Source: 43-108 sp001915545 (GTDB lineage: Bacteria > Bacteroidota > Bacteroidia > Bacteroidales > Bacteroidaceae). Taken from it: DNA of 64,000 bases. Shown here piece by piece: positions 33,133 to 41,378 of this stretch; position 1 is the first letter of the stretch; each line of letters begins with the position of its first letter. Under the pieces are notes generated by a model. The model saw only the letters and a list, made by a program, of their open reading frames with translations. It was not told the origin of the DNA and made no database searches. The DNA is taken from the NCBI GenBank assembly GCA_902491215.1, contig CABUGV010000006.1:46632-110631 (forward strand), in the 5' to 3' direction. A program made the translations under genes and the position numbers.

Positions 33133-34521
33133 ATGATACTGATAATTGATGATGATCCAGCCATACGTTCGTCGCTGATGTTTCTGTTTAAGCGAAGCGG
33201 CATGGATGCAATGGCTGCAAGCGGTCCTTCAGAAGCCATCGGTGTAATCCGCGACGTGACACCGCAGCTGATACTGATGGATATGAACTTCGGCATAGCA
33301 ACTGATGGTACTGACGGACTTCGACTTCTGGAACGTATAAAGTCCGTTCTCCCTCATGTACCCGTCATTCTTATGACGGCATGGGGAAGCATTGAACTGG
33401 CTGTGAAGGGTATGCAGGCAGGTGCTTTTGATTTTATTACAAAACCGTGGAACAACCTGACGCTGATGCAGCGCATCGGCATTGCATTGGAACTGAATGG
33501 CAACAGTTCGGTTCAGAAGAAAACAGTAACAGAAAAGACTGATTTTGACCGTAGTCTCATAATCGGTCACAGCGAGGCTTTGGAGAATGTTCTGGAAATT
33601 GTACGGCGGGTTGCCTCAACAAATGCTCCGGTGCTGATAACCGGAGAGAATGGTACAGGCAAGGAATTAGTGGCTGAAACCATTCACAGAAACAGTCTGC
33701 GTGCCGGAAAGACCTTTGTTAAGGTTAATCTTGGGGGCATATCGCAGAGTTTGTTTGAAAGCGAGATGTTCGGCCATCGCAAGGGGGCATTTACTGATGC
33801 TGTGAGCGACCGTGTGGGACGTTTTGAGTTGGCAGAGAAGGGTACAATCTTTCTTGACGAAATAGGTGAACTTGATCCGGCATGTCAGGTGAAGCTGTTG
33901 CGTGTTTTGCAGGACCAGACCTATGAGGTGTTGGGCGACAGCCGACAGCGAAAGGCAGATGTACGTGTGGTCAGTGCTACCAATGCCGACCTGCGGAAGA
34001 TGATTCAGGACCATACTTTCCGCGAGGACTTGTTTTACAGAATCAACCTTATCTCAGTACGTCTTCCGGCATTGCGCGAACGTAAGGAAGATATTCCTTT
34101 GCTGACGGAACATTTTATCAGGAAACAATGCAAACAATATGGTTTTGAACCGGTAACGGTCAAGGCCGATGCTATGCGTTTTCTTATGTCTCTGCCTTAT
34201 CCCGGCAATATCCGCGAACTGAAGAACCTTGTTGAACGCACGATGCTTGTTTCCGGAAAAAGAGAACTTACGGCAGATGATTTTCAGCAGCAATATGGTT
34301 CTTCTTCGTCTTCAAAAGTTGTAATGTCCGGACAGGCTAATAACCTTCAAGGGCTCACTCTTGAGGAAATAGAAAGGCAGACCATTATACAGAACATACG
34401 CCAGTTTGACGGCAATCTCTCGCAGGTGGCTTCAGCGCTGGGCATCAGTCGCGGAGCACTTTACAGACGTCTGGAAAAATATCAGATACATCCGGAAAAC
34501 GACTCTTCCGTATCCGACTAA
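33133..34521 (+). CDS. NtrC-family sigma-54 response regulator
   Basis: 462 residues: receiver domain (1-120) with acidic pair Asp6/Asp7, phosphoacceptor Asp50 (QLILMDMNF) and Lys in DFITKPW; AAA+ domain (about 140-375) with Walker A GENGTGKE, the sigma-54 contact loop GAFTDA, and LAEKGTIFLDEIGEL; C-terminal Fis-type helix-turn-helix (LSQVASALGISRGALYRRLE). It activates sigma-54 promoters when phosphorylated by the kinase 11 bases downstream. The sigma-54-like promoter and palindrome before the HlyD gene make this cluster its likely target. The receiver has a short insertion after Asp50 (GIATDGTDGL), common in this subgroup. Confidence 0.95.
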   Translation: MILIIDDDPAIRSSLMFLFKRSGMDAMAASGPSEAIGVIRDVTPQLILMDMNFGIATDGTDGLRLLERIKSVLPHVPVILMTAWGSIELAVKGMQAGAFDFITKPWNNLTLMQRIGIALELNGNSSVQKKTVTEKTDFDRSLIIGHSEALENVLEIVRRVASTNAPVLITGENGTGKELVAETIHRNSLRAGKTFVKVNLGGISQSLFESEMFGHRKGAFTDAVSDRVGRFELAEKGTIFLDEIGELDPACQVKLLRVLQDQTYEVLGDSRQRKADVRVVSATNADLRKMIQDHTFREDLFYRINLISVRLPALRERKEDIPLLTEHFIRKQCKQYGFEPVTVKADAMRFLMSLPYPGNIRELKNLVERTMLVSGKRELTADDFQQQYGSSSSSKVVMSGQANNLQGLTLEEIERQTIIQNIRQFDGNLSQVASALGISRGALYRRLEKYQIHPENDSSVSD

Positions 34522-34532
34522 AATAGAGGAAT

Positions 34533-35858
34533 ATGAAAATCAAATGGTTGTTCTTTGTCTGGGGAATATTGCTCGGGTGTATGGGTGTTATGTTCTTTCT
34601 GTTGCTGCCGACGTCCGAATATACTTTTTATGTGGCGGAAGGAACTGTTGTTGTATGTCTTTCTTTTCTGGTTTATTTTTACCGAAAGACTGTGATGCCG
34701 CTCCATACCATCGGCAATGCTATGGATTTGCTGAGCGAGCAGGATTTCAGCAGCAGGTTGAGGCCTGTGGGACAGCGCGATGCCGACCGCATTGTACATC
34801 TTTTCAATAGGCTAATGGAACAGCTCAAGAACGAGAGACTGCATGTAAGGGAGCAGAATCACTTTCTTGATCTTCTCATAAGCGTTTCGCCTATGGGAGT
34901 GATACTTTTCGATTTCAATAGGAATATTACAAGTGCCAATGCCGCGGCTTTGAAGTTTCTTGGTAATTTGACTGAACAGGATGTTTTAGGACGCTCAATG
35001 GGCGAAATACAGTCGGCATTGGCCGAGAAACTGGCTCAGGTGGCGTACGGCAGTGTGGAGACAGTACGGTTGAACGATGCAATGATTTACCGCTGCTCGC
35101 ATCTTTCGTTTATTGACCGAGGATATGCACATCCGTTCTTGCTCATTGAGAGCCTGACTTCGGAAATTGTCAAGGCTGAAAAGAAAACTTACGAAAAGGT
35201 TATACGTATGATTGCCCATGAGGTAAACAACAGTGTGGCTGGTGTTACTTCTACTTTGGATTCTCTGAATGATATTATCGGAACTTATGATGGGGCGGAA
35301 GAACTGTGCCACACGATACAGATATGTTCTGACCGTTGCTATGGAATGAATCATTTCATAGCGCGACTGGCCGAAATTGTGCGCATTCCGGAACCTCAAC
35401 TGCAGACCGTCAGTCTTAATAATCAAGTAGACGCCTGCCGTGTTTTGATGGAAAATGTGTGTCAGCGAAGACAAATCCGTCTTCATAGGTTTTTCGACTC
35501 CTGCAATCCGGAAGTGCAGTTGGATCCGATTCTTTTTGAACAGGTATTGGTCAATATTGTTAAGAATGCCGCAGAAAGTATCGGACAGGACGGTGATATA
35601 GAGATTCACGTATCGGGGAATCCTGTTGTTTTGGAGATTGCTGACAACGGAACAGGTATAACAAAAGACAACGAAGATAAATTATTCACTCCATTCTTTT
35701 CAATCAAACCGGAAGGGCAGGGTATAGGCCTTATTCTAATAAGAGAAATTCTTACCAAGCACGGGTGCCAGTTCTCTTTAAAAACTTATCCGGACGGTTG
35801 GACACGTTTCAAAATATGTTTTCCGCATAAAATTGAAGGCGAATCTGCGCTTTCATGA
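34533..35858 (+). CDS. Membrane histidine kinase
   Basis: 441 residues: two membrane spans with almost no periplasmic loop (about 5-25 and 32-50), a HAMP-like linker, a PAS domain (about 105-210; LDLLISVSPMGVILFD), a dimerisation helix with phosphoacceptor His229 (MIAHEVNNSVAG), and a catalytic domain with N box NIVKNAAESI, G1 EIADNGTGI and G2 GQGIGL. It resembles NtrY-type kinases. Without a periplasmic sensor it probably reads a signal in the membrane or through PAS. Partner of the upstream sigma-54 regulator. Confidence 0.93.
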   Translation: MKIKWLFFVWGILLGCMGVMFFLLLPTSEYTFYVAEGTVVVCLSFLVYFYRKTVMPLHTIGNAMDLLSEQDFSSRLRPVGQRDADRIVHLFNRLMEQLKNERLHVREQNHFLDLLISVSPMGVILFDFNRNITSANAAALKFLGNLTEQDVLGRSMGEIQSALAEKLAQVAYGSVETVRLNDAMIYRCSHLSFIDRGYAHPFLLIESLTSEIVKAEKKTYEKVIRMIAHEVNNSVAGVTSTLDSLNDIIGTYDGAEELCHTIQICSDRCYGMNHFIARLAEIVRIPEPQLQTVSLNNQVDACRVLMENVCQRRQIRLHRFFDSCNPEVQLDPILFEQVLVNIVKNAAESIGQDGDIEIHVSGNPVVLEIADNGTGITKDNEDKLFTPFFSIKPEGQGIGLILIREILTKHGCQFSLKTYPDGWTRFKICFPHKIEGESALS

Positions 35859-35884
35859 ATGCTTTTCTGTTGATAGAAGTCCAT

Positions 35885-35917
35885 AAAAAAAAGAGTGCAC
35901 CGGATTCCGGTACACTC
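35885..35917 (-). terminator. Terminator of fba
   Basis: GAGTGCACCGGA (35893-35904) pairs with 35906-35917 with one mismatch, followed on the minus strand by an eight-base T run. It lies 25 bases beyond the fba stop and also faces the end of the kinase gene. Confidence 0.82.
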
Positions 35918-35941
35918 TCGAATATACTTTTGAAGTATTTA

Positions 35942-36946
35942 TTAGTCGCACTGAGCAAGCTTGTTGTCTGAACCAAGAACGTTAACGATCTTGTGCATGT
36001 AAAGCTTCTTCATGTTCTCACGTGCAGGACCGAGGTACTTACGTGGGTCGAATTCAGCTGGCTGTTCAGCGAATACCTTACGTATTGCAGCTGTCATTGC
36101 AAGACGTGAGTCAGAGTCGATGTTGATCTTGCAAACTGCAGACTTAGCTGCCTTGCGGAGCTGGTCTTCTGGTATACCGATAGCAGCTTCGAGCTTACCA
36201 CCGTACTTGTTGATTGTTTCAACTTCTTCCATTGGAACTGAAGAAGATCCGTGGAGAACGATTGGGAATCCAGGGAGTTTCTCCATGATAGCATCGAGAA
36301 CGTCGAATGCCAATGGTGGTGGAACGAGTACTCCGTTAACAAGTGTGCACTGCTCTGGAGTGAACTTGTGTGCACCGTGAGAAGTACCTATAGAGATTGC
36401 CAAGCTGTCGCATCCAGTCTTGCTAGTGAAGTCGATAACTTCTTCAGGCTTTGTGTAGTGAGACTCAGCTGCTACAACTTCGTCCTCAACACCTGCGAGT
36501 ACGCCAAGCTCAGCTTCAACTGTTACGTCATACTGATGAGCGTATTCAACAACCTTCTTTGTGAGAGCGATGTTCTCTTCGTAAGGAAGTGAAGAACCGT
36601 CGATCATAACAGAAGAGAATCCCATGTCGATGCAACCCTTGCAGAGTTCGAATGAATCTCCGTGGTCGAGGTGCAGAACGATTTCTGGGTGGTTGCATCC
36701 AAGCTCCTTAGCGTATGCAACAGCTCCTTCAGCCATGTAGCGGAGGATTGTAGCATTTGCATAATTACGTGCACCCTTAGAAACCTGCATGATTACAGGA
36801 GATTTTGTTTCTACTGCAGCCATGATGATTGCCTGCATCTGCTCCATAGTGTTGAAGTTGAATGCTGGTATGGCATATCCTCCTTTGACTGCTCTTGCAA
36901 ACATGTCTCTTGTGTTTACAAGTCCGAGATCTTTGTAATTTACCAT
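35942..36946 (-). CDS. fba: Class II fructose-bisphosphate aldolase
   Basis: 334-residue zinc aldolase of glycolysis and gluconeogenesis, interconverting fructose 1,6-bisphosphate with DHAP and glyceraldehyde 3-phosphate in the cytosol. LHLDHGDS carries catalytic Asp94 and zinc ligand His95; SIGTSHGAHKF and VLHGSSSVP give the further zinc and phosphate-binding residues. The codons are strongly biased to a few synonyms, typical of a highly expressed gene. Single gene with its own promoter and terminator. Confidence 0.96.
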   Translation of the reverse strand: MVNYKDLGLVNTRDMFARAVKGGYAIPAFNFNTMEQMQAIIMAAVETKSPVIMQVSKGARNYANATILRYMAEGAVAYAKELGCNHPEIVLHLDHGDSFELCKGCIDMGFSSVMIDGSSLPYEENIALTKKVVEYAHQYDVTVEAELGVLAGVEDEVVAAESHYTKPEEVIDFTSKTGCDSLAISIGTSHGAHKFTPEQCTLVNGVLVPPPLAFDVLDAIMEKLPGFPIVLHGSSSVPMEEVETINKYGGKLEAAIGIPEDQLRKAAKSAVCKINIDSDSRLAMTAAIRKVFAEQPAEFDPRKYLGPARENMKKLYMHKIVNVLGSDNKLAQCD

Positions 36947-37002
36947 AATATAAAATATTTAAAAGATGTGTGTATGCCCTTAAATGGTACTCTTTTCTAG
37001 TA

Positions 37003-37010
37003 CAAAGTTA
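37003..37010 (-). promoter_or_regulatory. Promoter -7 element of fba
   Basis: On the minus strand TAACTTTG matches TAnnTTTG, 57 bases before the fba ATG. The -33 region is AT-rich without an exact TTTG. Confidence 0.6.
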
Positions 37011-37119
37011 AGAATTTTTTGTCGATTAATTAACCGGTGTGTATTTTTTTTGCGGTGCATGGGGCTTTTTATGATATTTTCCTTTTATTTGTACGGATTT
37101 AATCATAAAGATTTATCTT

Positions 37120-37893
37120 ATGCGTAAATGTAGTTTGTGGGGGATTTGTTTGTTGAGTCTTGCATTCTTGTGGTCATGCGAAAGGATTGTAATGCCCCAG
37201 ATTCCTGGAGAAGATGACGACACGGCGGTTGTTGATGGTGATGATGATAACCAAGACGATGCAGATGGTGGAGATGATGATTCTGGTTCTGACAGCGGAG
37301 ACGATTCAGACACAGGTACTTCAGAAGATCCGGATGTGCCGGATGTTCCAGAAGACCCTTCTGATTCTGGTGATACGGATGTTCCAGAAGATCCTGATAT
37401 AGCTGACGACGACGAGGGAGATGATGACGGCGAAGGAGGCGGTGCGGGGGATTCTGGTGATGATTCTTCTGACGATACGGATGTATTTCACGAAGGGGTG
37501 GAGGATGATCCTTATACATATAGAGATTTGAACGAGAGCTTCATTTATGACATGGTCATGAATGACGGTGCTACCATTTACGAATCGTGGGTAGTAGGGT
37601 ATATTGTGGGTTATATTGACGGCAACAAACTGACAGAAAGCAGTGCTGTATTCTCTTACGGTGATGTAGAGACAAACATTCTCTTGGCTGACTCTCCAGA
37701 TGTAAAGGATTATGCAAAATGCGTGCCCGTTCAGTTGAGCAAGAGCGGCAGTTACGCTGATGTGAGATATGCATTGAATCTTAAGAACAACACGGACGTT
37801 ATGGGCAGAAGGGTCAAGATACGCGGTGCAGTGACAAAATATATGGGAGTTCCAGGACTGAAAAATGCCATTAAATATAAATTTGTGGAATAG
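37120..37893 (+). CDS. Lipoprotein with Asp-rich spacer and DUF6359-like domain
   Basis: 257 residues: lipoprotein signal (1-19, lipobox FLWSC, Cys20), a very acidic low-complexity spacer at about 31-131 made of Asp, Gly, Ser, Glu and Pro (including repeated DVPEDPSDSGDTDVPEDPD-like units), and a compact C-terminal domain (about 132-257; WVVGYIVGYIDGNKL, VETNILLADSP, RRVKIRGAVTKYMGVPGLKN) resembling DUF6359/OB-fold surface proteins. The spacer probably holds the globular domain away from the membrane and could bind calcium. DNA repeats in the spacer make it prone to length variation. Confidence 0.82.
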   Translation: MRKCSLWGICLLSLAFLWSCERIVMPQIPGEDDDTAVVDGDDDNQDDADGGDDDSGSDSGDDSDTGTSEDPDVPDVPEDPSDSGDTDVPEDPDIADDDEGDDDGEGGGAGDSGDDSSDDTDVFHEGVEDDPYTYRDLNESFIYDMVMNDGATIYESWVVGYIVGYIDGNKLTESSAVFSYGDVETNILLADSPDVKDYAKCVPVQLSKSGSYADVRYALNLKNNTDVMGRRVKIRGAVTKYMGVPGLKNAIKYKFVE

Positions 37894-37918
37894 TTGGACA
37901 TTAAATTCTTTTGAAAAC

Positions 37919-37950
37919 TTTGGATAAGAGTATTATTTGTTGTATTTTTG
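37919..37950 (+). promoter_or_regulatory. Promoter of the L31 gene
   Basis: TTTG (37919-37922), 20 bases, TATTTTTG (37943-37950): a full Bacteroidetes promoter. The leader to the ATG at 38034 is about 75 bases, long enough for autoregulatory control, but no defined structure is obvious. Confidence 0.8.
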
Positions 37951-38033
37951 CACGCTGTTATAGCAAAGGGCCATTACACAAAATAGTTACCGAAAAATAA
38001 TGGTTGAATATAAACTGATAAAAATATAAGAAA

Positions 38034-38288
38034 ATGAAAAAAGGTATCCATCCAGAGAATTATCGTCCAGTGATATTTAAGGATATGTCAAATGGCGAAA
38101 TGTTCCTTTCTCAGTCTTGCTGCAAGACTAACGACACTGAAGTTTTTGAGGGTCAGGAATATCCAGTTGTAAAGCTTGAAATCTCAAGCTCATCTCATCC
38201 TTTCTACACAGGTAAGGCTAAGCTCGTTGACACAGCCGGACGTGTAGACAAGTTCATGAACCGTTACGCTGCAATGAAGAAAAAATAA
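38034..38288 (+). CDS. rpmE2: 50S ribosomal protein L31, type B
   Basis: 84 residues beginning MKKGIHPENYRPVIFKDMSN, the type B form that lacks the zinc-binding CxxC arrangement of type A L31. KLEISSSSHPFYTGKAKLVDTAGRVDKF is the conserved core. Component of the large ribosomal subunit central protuberance and intersubunit bridge. Strong promoter before it and a strong terminator after it. Codons are of the highly expressed type. Confidence 0.97.
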   Translation: MKKGIHPENYRPVIFKDMSNGEMFLSQSCCKTNDTEVFEGQEYPVVKLEISSSSHPFYTGKAKLVDTAGRVDKFMNRYAAMKKK

Positions 38289-38314
38289 TCATATTTTTCT
38301 TCGGGTTCGAGGAA

Positions 38315-38362
38315 AAAATGCGGGACATCTGAAGTGATTTATTTTCAGATGTCCCGCATTTT
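38315..38362. terminator. Terminator of the L31 gene
   Basis: A perfect 19-base stem, AAAATGCGGGACATCTGAA (38315-38333) with 38344-38362, T run on the plus strand and A run on the other side, so it can work in both directions. Confidence 0.9.
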
Positions 38363-38470
38363 GTATATTGCAGTTTCCTGCATGAGATATGGGAGTTGTC
38401 GGAGTTCGTAATGTTTCTGTTTTGTGTTTATAATCTTTCCCGCTTGTTCTAACACTGCATCGTTGAGTTG

Positions 38471-40519
38471 TTAACACAGTGTGAATATGTTTGTTGGCAC
38501 AGTTGGAATATCTTGTATGAACAGATTTAAAAACATTGAAAGCTGCATCGTGTTGCAGGCGATACAGCTTTCAATATATATTTGATTTAAAAACCTGTCA
38601 GAATTTTCTTCTGCTTCAGCGTTTGTCTTTCTTACATTTCTGTTCAGTTCGATTGCAATAACAGTAATGTCATCCTTTTCTGCATTTATGTTTTTCAGAT
38701 AAATGTTGCCGCTCTTTCGGGATACTTTTATTTTCTCTCCGGTGTAGAGGTTGTAGGCTTTCTTTATCTTCATGCCTTTGTCCATTTGAGGCATCAGGAA
38801 GTCTTCGTCGGCATATTCTCCAAGAAGATAGAGATATATCTTATTGTCTTTATATGTGAAGCCGTATTGTCCGTCTACAGGCTGCCATGGTCCTCCACGT
38901 GTCGAATATACTGCATCACGAATTTTCTTTATCCAATTGCCGAACTCCAATAGTCTGTCTTCTACCGGTTTAGGAACATTGCCGTGTCTGTCCGGACCTA
39001 CATTTATGAGGAAGCACATGTTGCGAACCATGCAATCTGCAAATATTCTTTTTATACGCGTTATCGGCATTATCTTGGTCGGGTCTTCCATGGCTGTTGT
39101 ATATCCCCAGCCCGGAGCTATGGTAAAGCATTTTTCAACAACTCCGCTTCTTATTTCGCCTTTGACTTCTCCACCGCCTTCTTCATTGCCGAAATCGCCA
39201 ATCCATCCGCATCTGCTGTTTACAACGACGTTCGGCTGATATTTTCTTACGATACCCATCAGGCCAAGAGGCTTGCCTGTGACACTGTCGATGTCTTGAA
39301 AATATTCATTTATAGGCCATTCGTTGTTTGGGTCCATATATTTGCCTGATTCCCAGAATGGCGCTCCGTCTGCATCAGAACCTTGTTGGCCAATCCATCC
39401 GCCGTCCCAGAATATATGGTCGATCTTTCCGTACTTTGTCATCAGTTCCTTGGTCTGGCAGTACAGCTCTTCTTTCATCAATCGGGCATTTTCCTTGTGG
39501 CTTGCATCTGTGGTGTATCCAAACTTGTTACGCAGGCAGTTTGTACCGTAGATGTCATAGTATCCAGGGAAGCGCCAGTTGATTAGTGTTTTGTAGAGGC
39601 CTACCTTGAGTCCGGCTTTTCTGCAAGCATCGGTATATTCTTTTACGAAATCTCTGTTGTGCGTCTGTTTGGATGTAAAGGCGTTCATGTATTTGCTTTC
39701 AAACAGTGCATAGCCGTCATGGTGCTGTGTTGTCATGCACATGTATTTAGCACCGATGTTTTTGGCAAGTTCAGCCCATTTGTCGGCATTGAAATCTTTT
39801 GCTGTGAAATATTCGTCACCAGATTCCTTGTAGGCAAGTTTTCGGTATTCCTCAGGTCTTATGCCTTTGTTTTCCATATACCATTCGCCTTTTGCCGGTC
39901 CTGCATAAAGTCCCCAGTGGATGAACATTCCGATTTTGTCGTCCAGCATCCACTTTATGACACTGTCTGGCTGGGTCTTGATTCCGAGATGTTCCTTGCT
40001 TTCCCGTTTTATTTCAGGCGGAATGCCTGCATATATCTTTTCTTTGAAGGTTCCGGTTCTGACAAGTTCGATTTCGTCAACCCAGGCATTGGTTGAACCC
40101 TGAGTGTTTTCGAATACAATCTTTATTTCGGCTTCGTGCTGGTTGGCCGATACGTTTATATCTTTTTCAATTTTAGTCCATGATGCAAGTGCTGTACTTC
40201 CGCTGATGTTGTTTTTGCCCAGCTTGTCTGTCATGATGGTTACAGCGTCGGCTCCGCTTTCGGTGCGCATCCATGCTGTCAAGCGATACGTTGATGAAGG
40301 CTGCAGGTCAACATCCAGTTTTATGGTGCTGTTTGGATGAATCTTCAGCGCTTTTCCCTTATATGCGCCTGTTTGTATTGTTTCAGCACTGCCTTTAATG
40401 GCTTCCCATTCAGTCTTTGTGTCGTCAAACGTGTATCTTATCGTGTTTTGAGCATACGAAACATTGCAGTACATTAAAGTAAATAAACACGATAGGATTT
40501 TAGAATAAGTTTTTTTCAT
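38471..40519 (-). CDS. GH29 alpha-L-fucosidase, exported
   Basis: 682-residue retaining alpha-L-fucosidase with signal peptide MKKTYSKILSCLFTLMYCNVSYAQ (start ATG 40519; upstream extension lacks support). A carbohydrate-binding-like beta-sandwich (about 25-160) precedes the GH29 barrel with HWGLYAG, TTQHHDGYALF and nucleophile Asp372 in IFWDGGW, then a C-terminal beta domain. The natural end is probably near residue 626 (VIAIELN); the remaining 56 residues read like non-coding sequence and run through a strong terminator hairpin at 38536-38574. The enzyme should still be active. It would release fucose from host or dietary glycans in the periplasm. Confidence 0.9.
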   Translation of the reverse strand: MKKTYSKILSCLFTLMYCNVSYAQNTIRYTFDDTKTEWEAIKGSAETIQTGAYKGKALKIHPNSTIKLDVDLQPSSTYRLTAWMRTESGADAVTIMTDKLGKNNISGSTALASWTKIEKDINVSANQHEAEIKIVFENTQGSTNAWVDEIELVRTGTFKEKIYAGIPPEIKRESKEHLGIKTQPDSVIKWMLDDKIGMFIHWGLYAGPAKGEWYMENKGIRPEEYRKLAYKESGDEYFTAKDFNADKWAELAKNIGAKYMCMTTQHHDGYALFESKYMNAFTSKQTHNRDFVKEYTDACRKAGLKVGLYKTLINWRFPGYYDIYGTNCLRNKFGYTTDASHKENARLMKEELYCQTKELMTKYGKIDHIFWDGGWIGQQGSDADGAPFWESGKYMDPNNEWPINEYFQDIDSVTGKPLGLMGIVRKYQPNVVVNSRCGWIGDFGNEEGGGEVKGEIRSGVVEKCFTIAPGWGYTTAMEDPTKIMPITRIKRIFADCMVRNMCFLINVGPDRHGNVPKPVEDRLLEFGNWIKKIRDAVYSTRGGPWQPVDGQYGFTYKDNKIYLYLLGEYADEDFLMPQMDKGMKIKKAYNLYTGEKIKVSRKSGNIYLKNINAEKDDITVIAIELNRNVRKTNAEAEENSDRFLNQIYIESCIACNTMQLSMFLNLFIQDIPTVPTNIFTLC
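38529..38574 (-). terminator. Terminator hairpin inside the fucosidase reading frame
   Basis: TTGAAAGCTGCATCG (38536-38550) pairs with 38560-38574 over 15 bases with one G-T pair, followed on the minus strand by a T run. It lies inside the predicted C-terminal tail of the GH29 gene. Confidence 0.72.
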
Positions 40520-40622
40520 AATAATTGATTTGGGTTTATGTGATATCGAAATAATCGACTTTATGTGTTTTCCTGGTTGTTTTGCATATAATATTAATCC
40601 AAATGACACATTGAAAAATGCA

Positions 40623-41261
40623 TCATTTGGATTTCTTTTCGAACTTCTTTCCGTTCCATTCCAATGTTATTTCTTTCTTGAAAAATGGTTTCAGGGATTC
40701 TCTGTCGTCCTCATTCAGATATTCATTTGTCGTGAGGGTCAGAGTCAGATCGTTTGAGTTGTTCTTGAAATCGGCTTTCATAAGCAGGATGTCTGCCTTG
40801 TTGAGCAGATTGTTGAATTTGTCTTCATTGATGGAGTCCGGCTTGCTGATGAAGTCTTTCAGTGTAGGCGGCTCAATGATTCTTTTTTTGTATCTGTTCC
40901 ATTTGTTGTCGAAAAAATCCAGTTTGCTGTCGCATACCGGTCCACAACAGGTTGTTATCATGCAGATGATAGTGTCGTTGTCTGCAGTAGGAAGCAGTTT
41001 GAATGTTCTTTCAGAGGACTTGCTTAGTTTGAACTGGGCATAGTCGTCTGTAATCTTTGTCATCTCACTTTTGCTTCCGATTCTGTTGGTTACTTCTGCT
41101 TTCATTTTGCTGTCCAGATAGTCCATACAGTCTTCTCTGTTCACTTTTGTCAAAAGCGGCATTATGCTGTCTGGCATCGATACCATTATTTGACGCATGC
41201 TTTGTGCATAATTGTTTTGTGCAAAAGCCAAGATGAGCAAAAGTGATAATATTTTTTTCAT
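40623..41261 (-). CDS. DUF3256 family exported protein
   Basis: 212 residues with signal peptide MKKILSLLLILAFAQNNYAQ and a mature domain typical of DUF3256 (MRQIMVSMPDSIMPLLTKVNREDCMDYLD). ATG 41261 is the start; an upstream in-frame TTG lies in the promoter. The family is restricted to Bacteroidetes and has no known activity. Two Cys pairs (TTCCGPVCD) could form disulfides. Divergent from the PAP2-like gene with a short shared promoter region. Confidence 0.85.
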   Translation of the reverse strand: MKKILSLLLILAFAQNNYAQSMRQIMVSMPDSIMPLLTKVNREDCMDYLDSKMKAEVTNRIGSKSEMTKITDDYAQFKLSKSSERTFKLLPTADNDTIICMITTCCGPVCDSKLDFFDNKWNRYKKRIIEPPTLKDFISKPDSINEDKFNNLLNKADILLMKADFKNNSNDLTLTLTTNEYLNEDDRESLKPFFKKEITLEWNGKKFEKKSK

Positions 41262-41288
41262 TTTTTCTTTCTTTTCTTTCCGTTTTTG

Positions 41289-41296
41289 CAAAGTTA
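41289..41296 (-). promoter_or_regulatory. Promoter -7 element of the DUF3256 gene
   Basis: TAACTTTG on the minus strand, 27 bases before ATG 41261. Confidence 0.6.
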
Positions 41297-41351
41297 GTAA
41301 AACTTTGATTTACCCGAAACTTGAATATTACATTAATTCTGCCGTTTTATG

Positions 41352-41359
41352 TATCTTTG
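41352..41359 (+). promoter_or_regulatory. Promoter -7 element of the PAP2-like gene
   Basis: TATCTTTG lies 19 bases before ATG 41379 and only 7 before the alternative ATG 41367, favouring the later start. Confidence 0.6.
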
Positions 41360-41378
41360 CGGCAAAATGAATTTTTTT

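Noticed and set aside
37118..37519. Minus-strand frame rich in His and Pro
   Set aside because: Mirror of the Asp-rich repeats of the lipoprotein on the plus strand.
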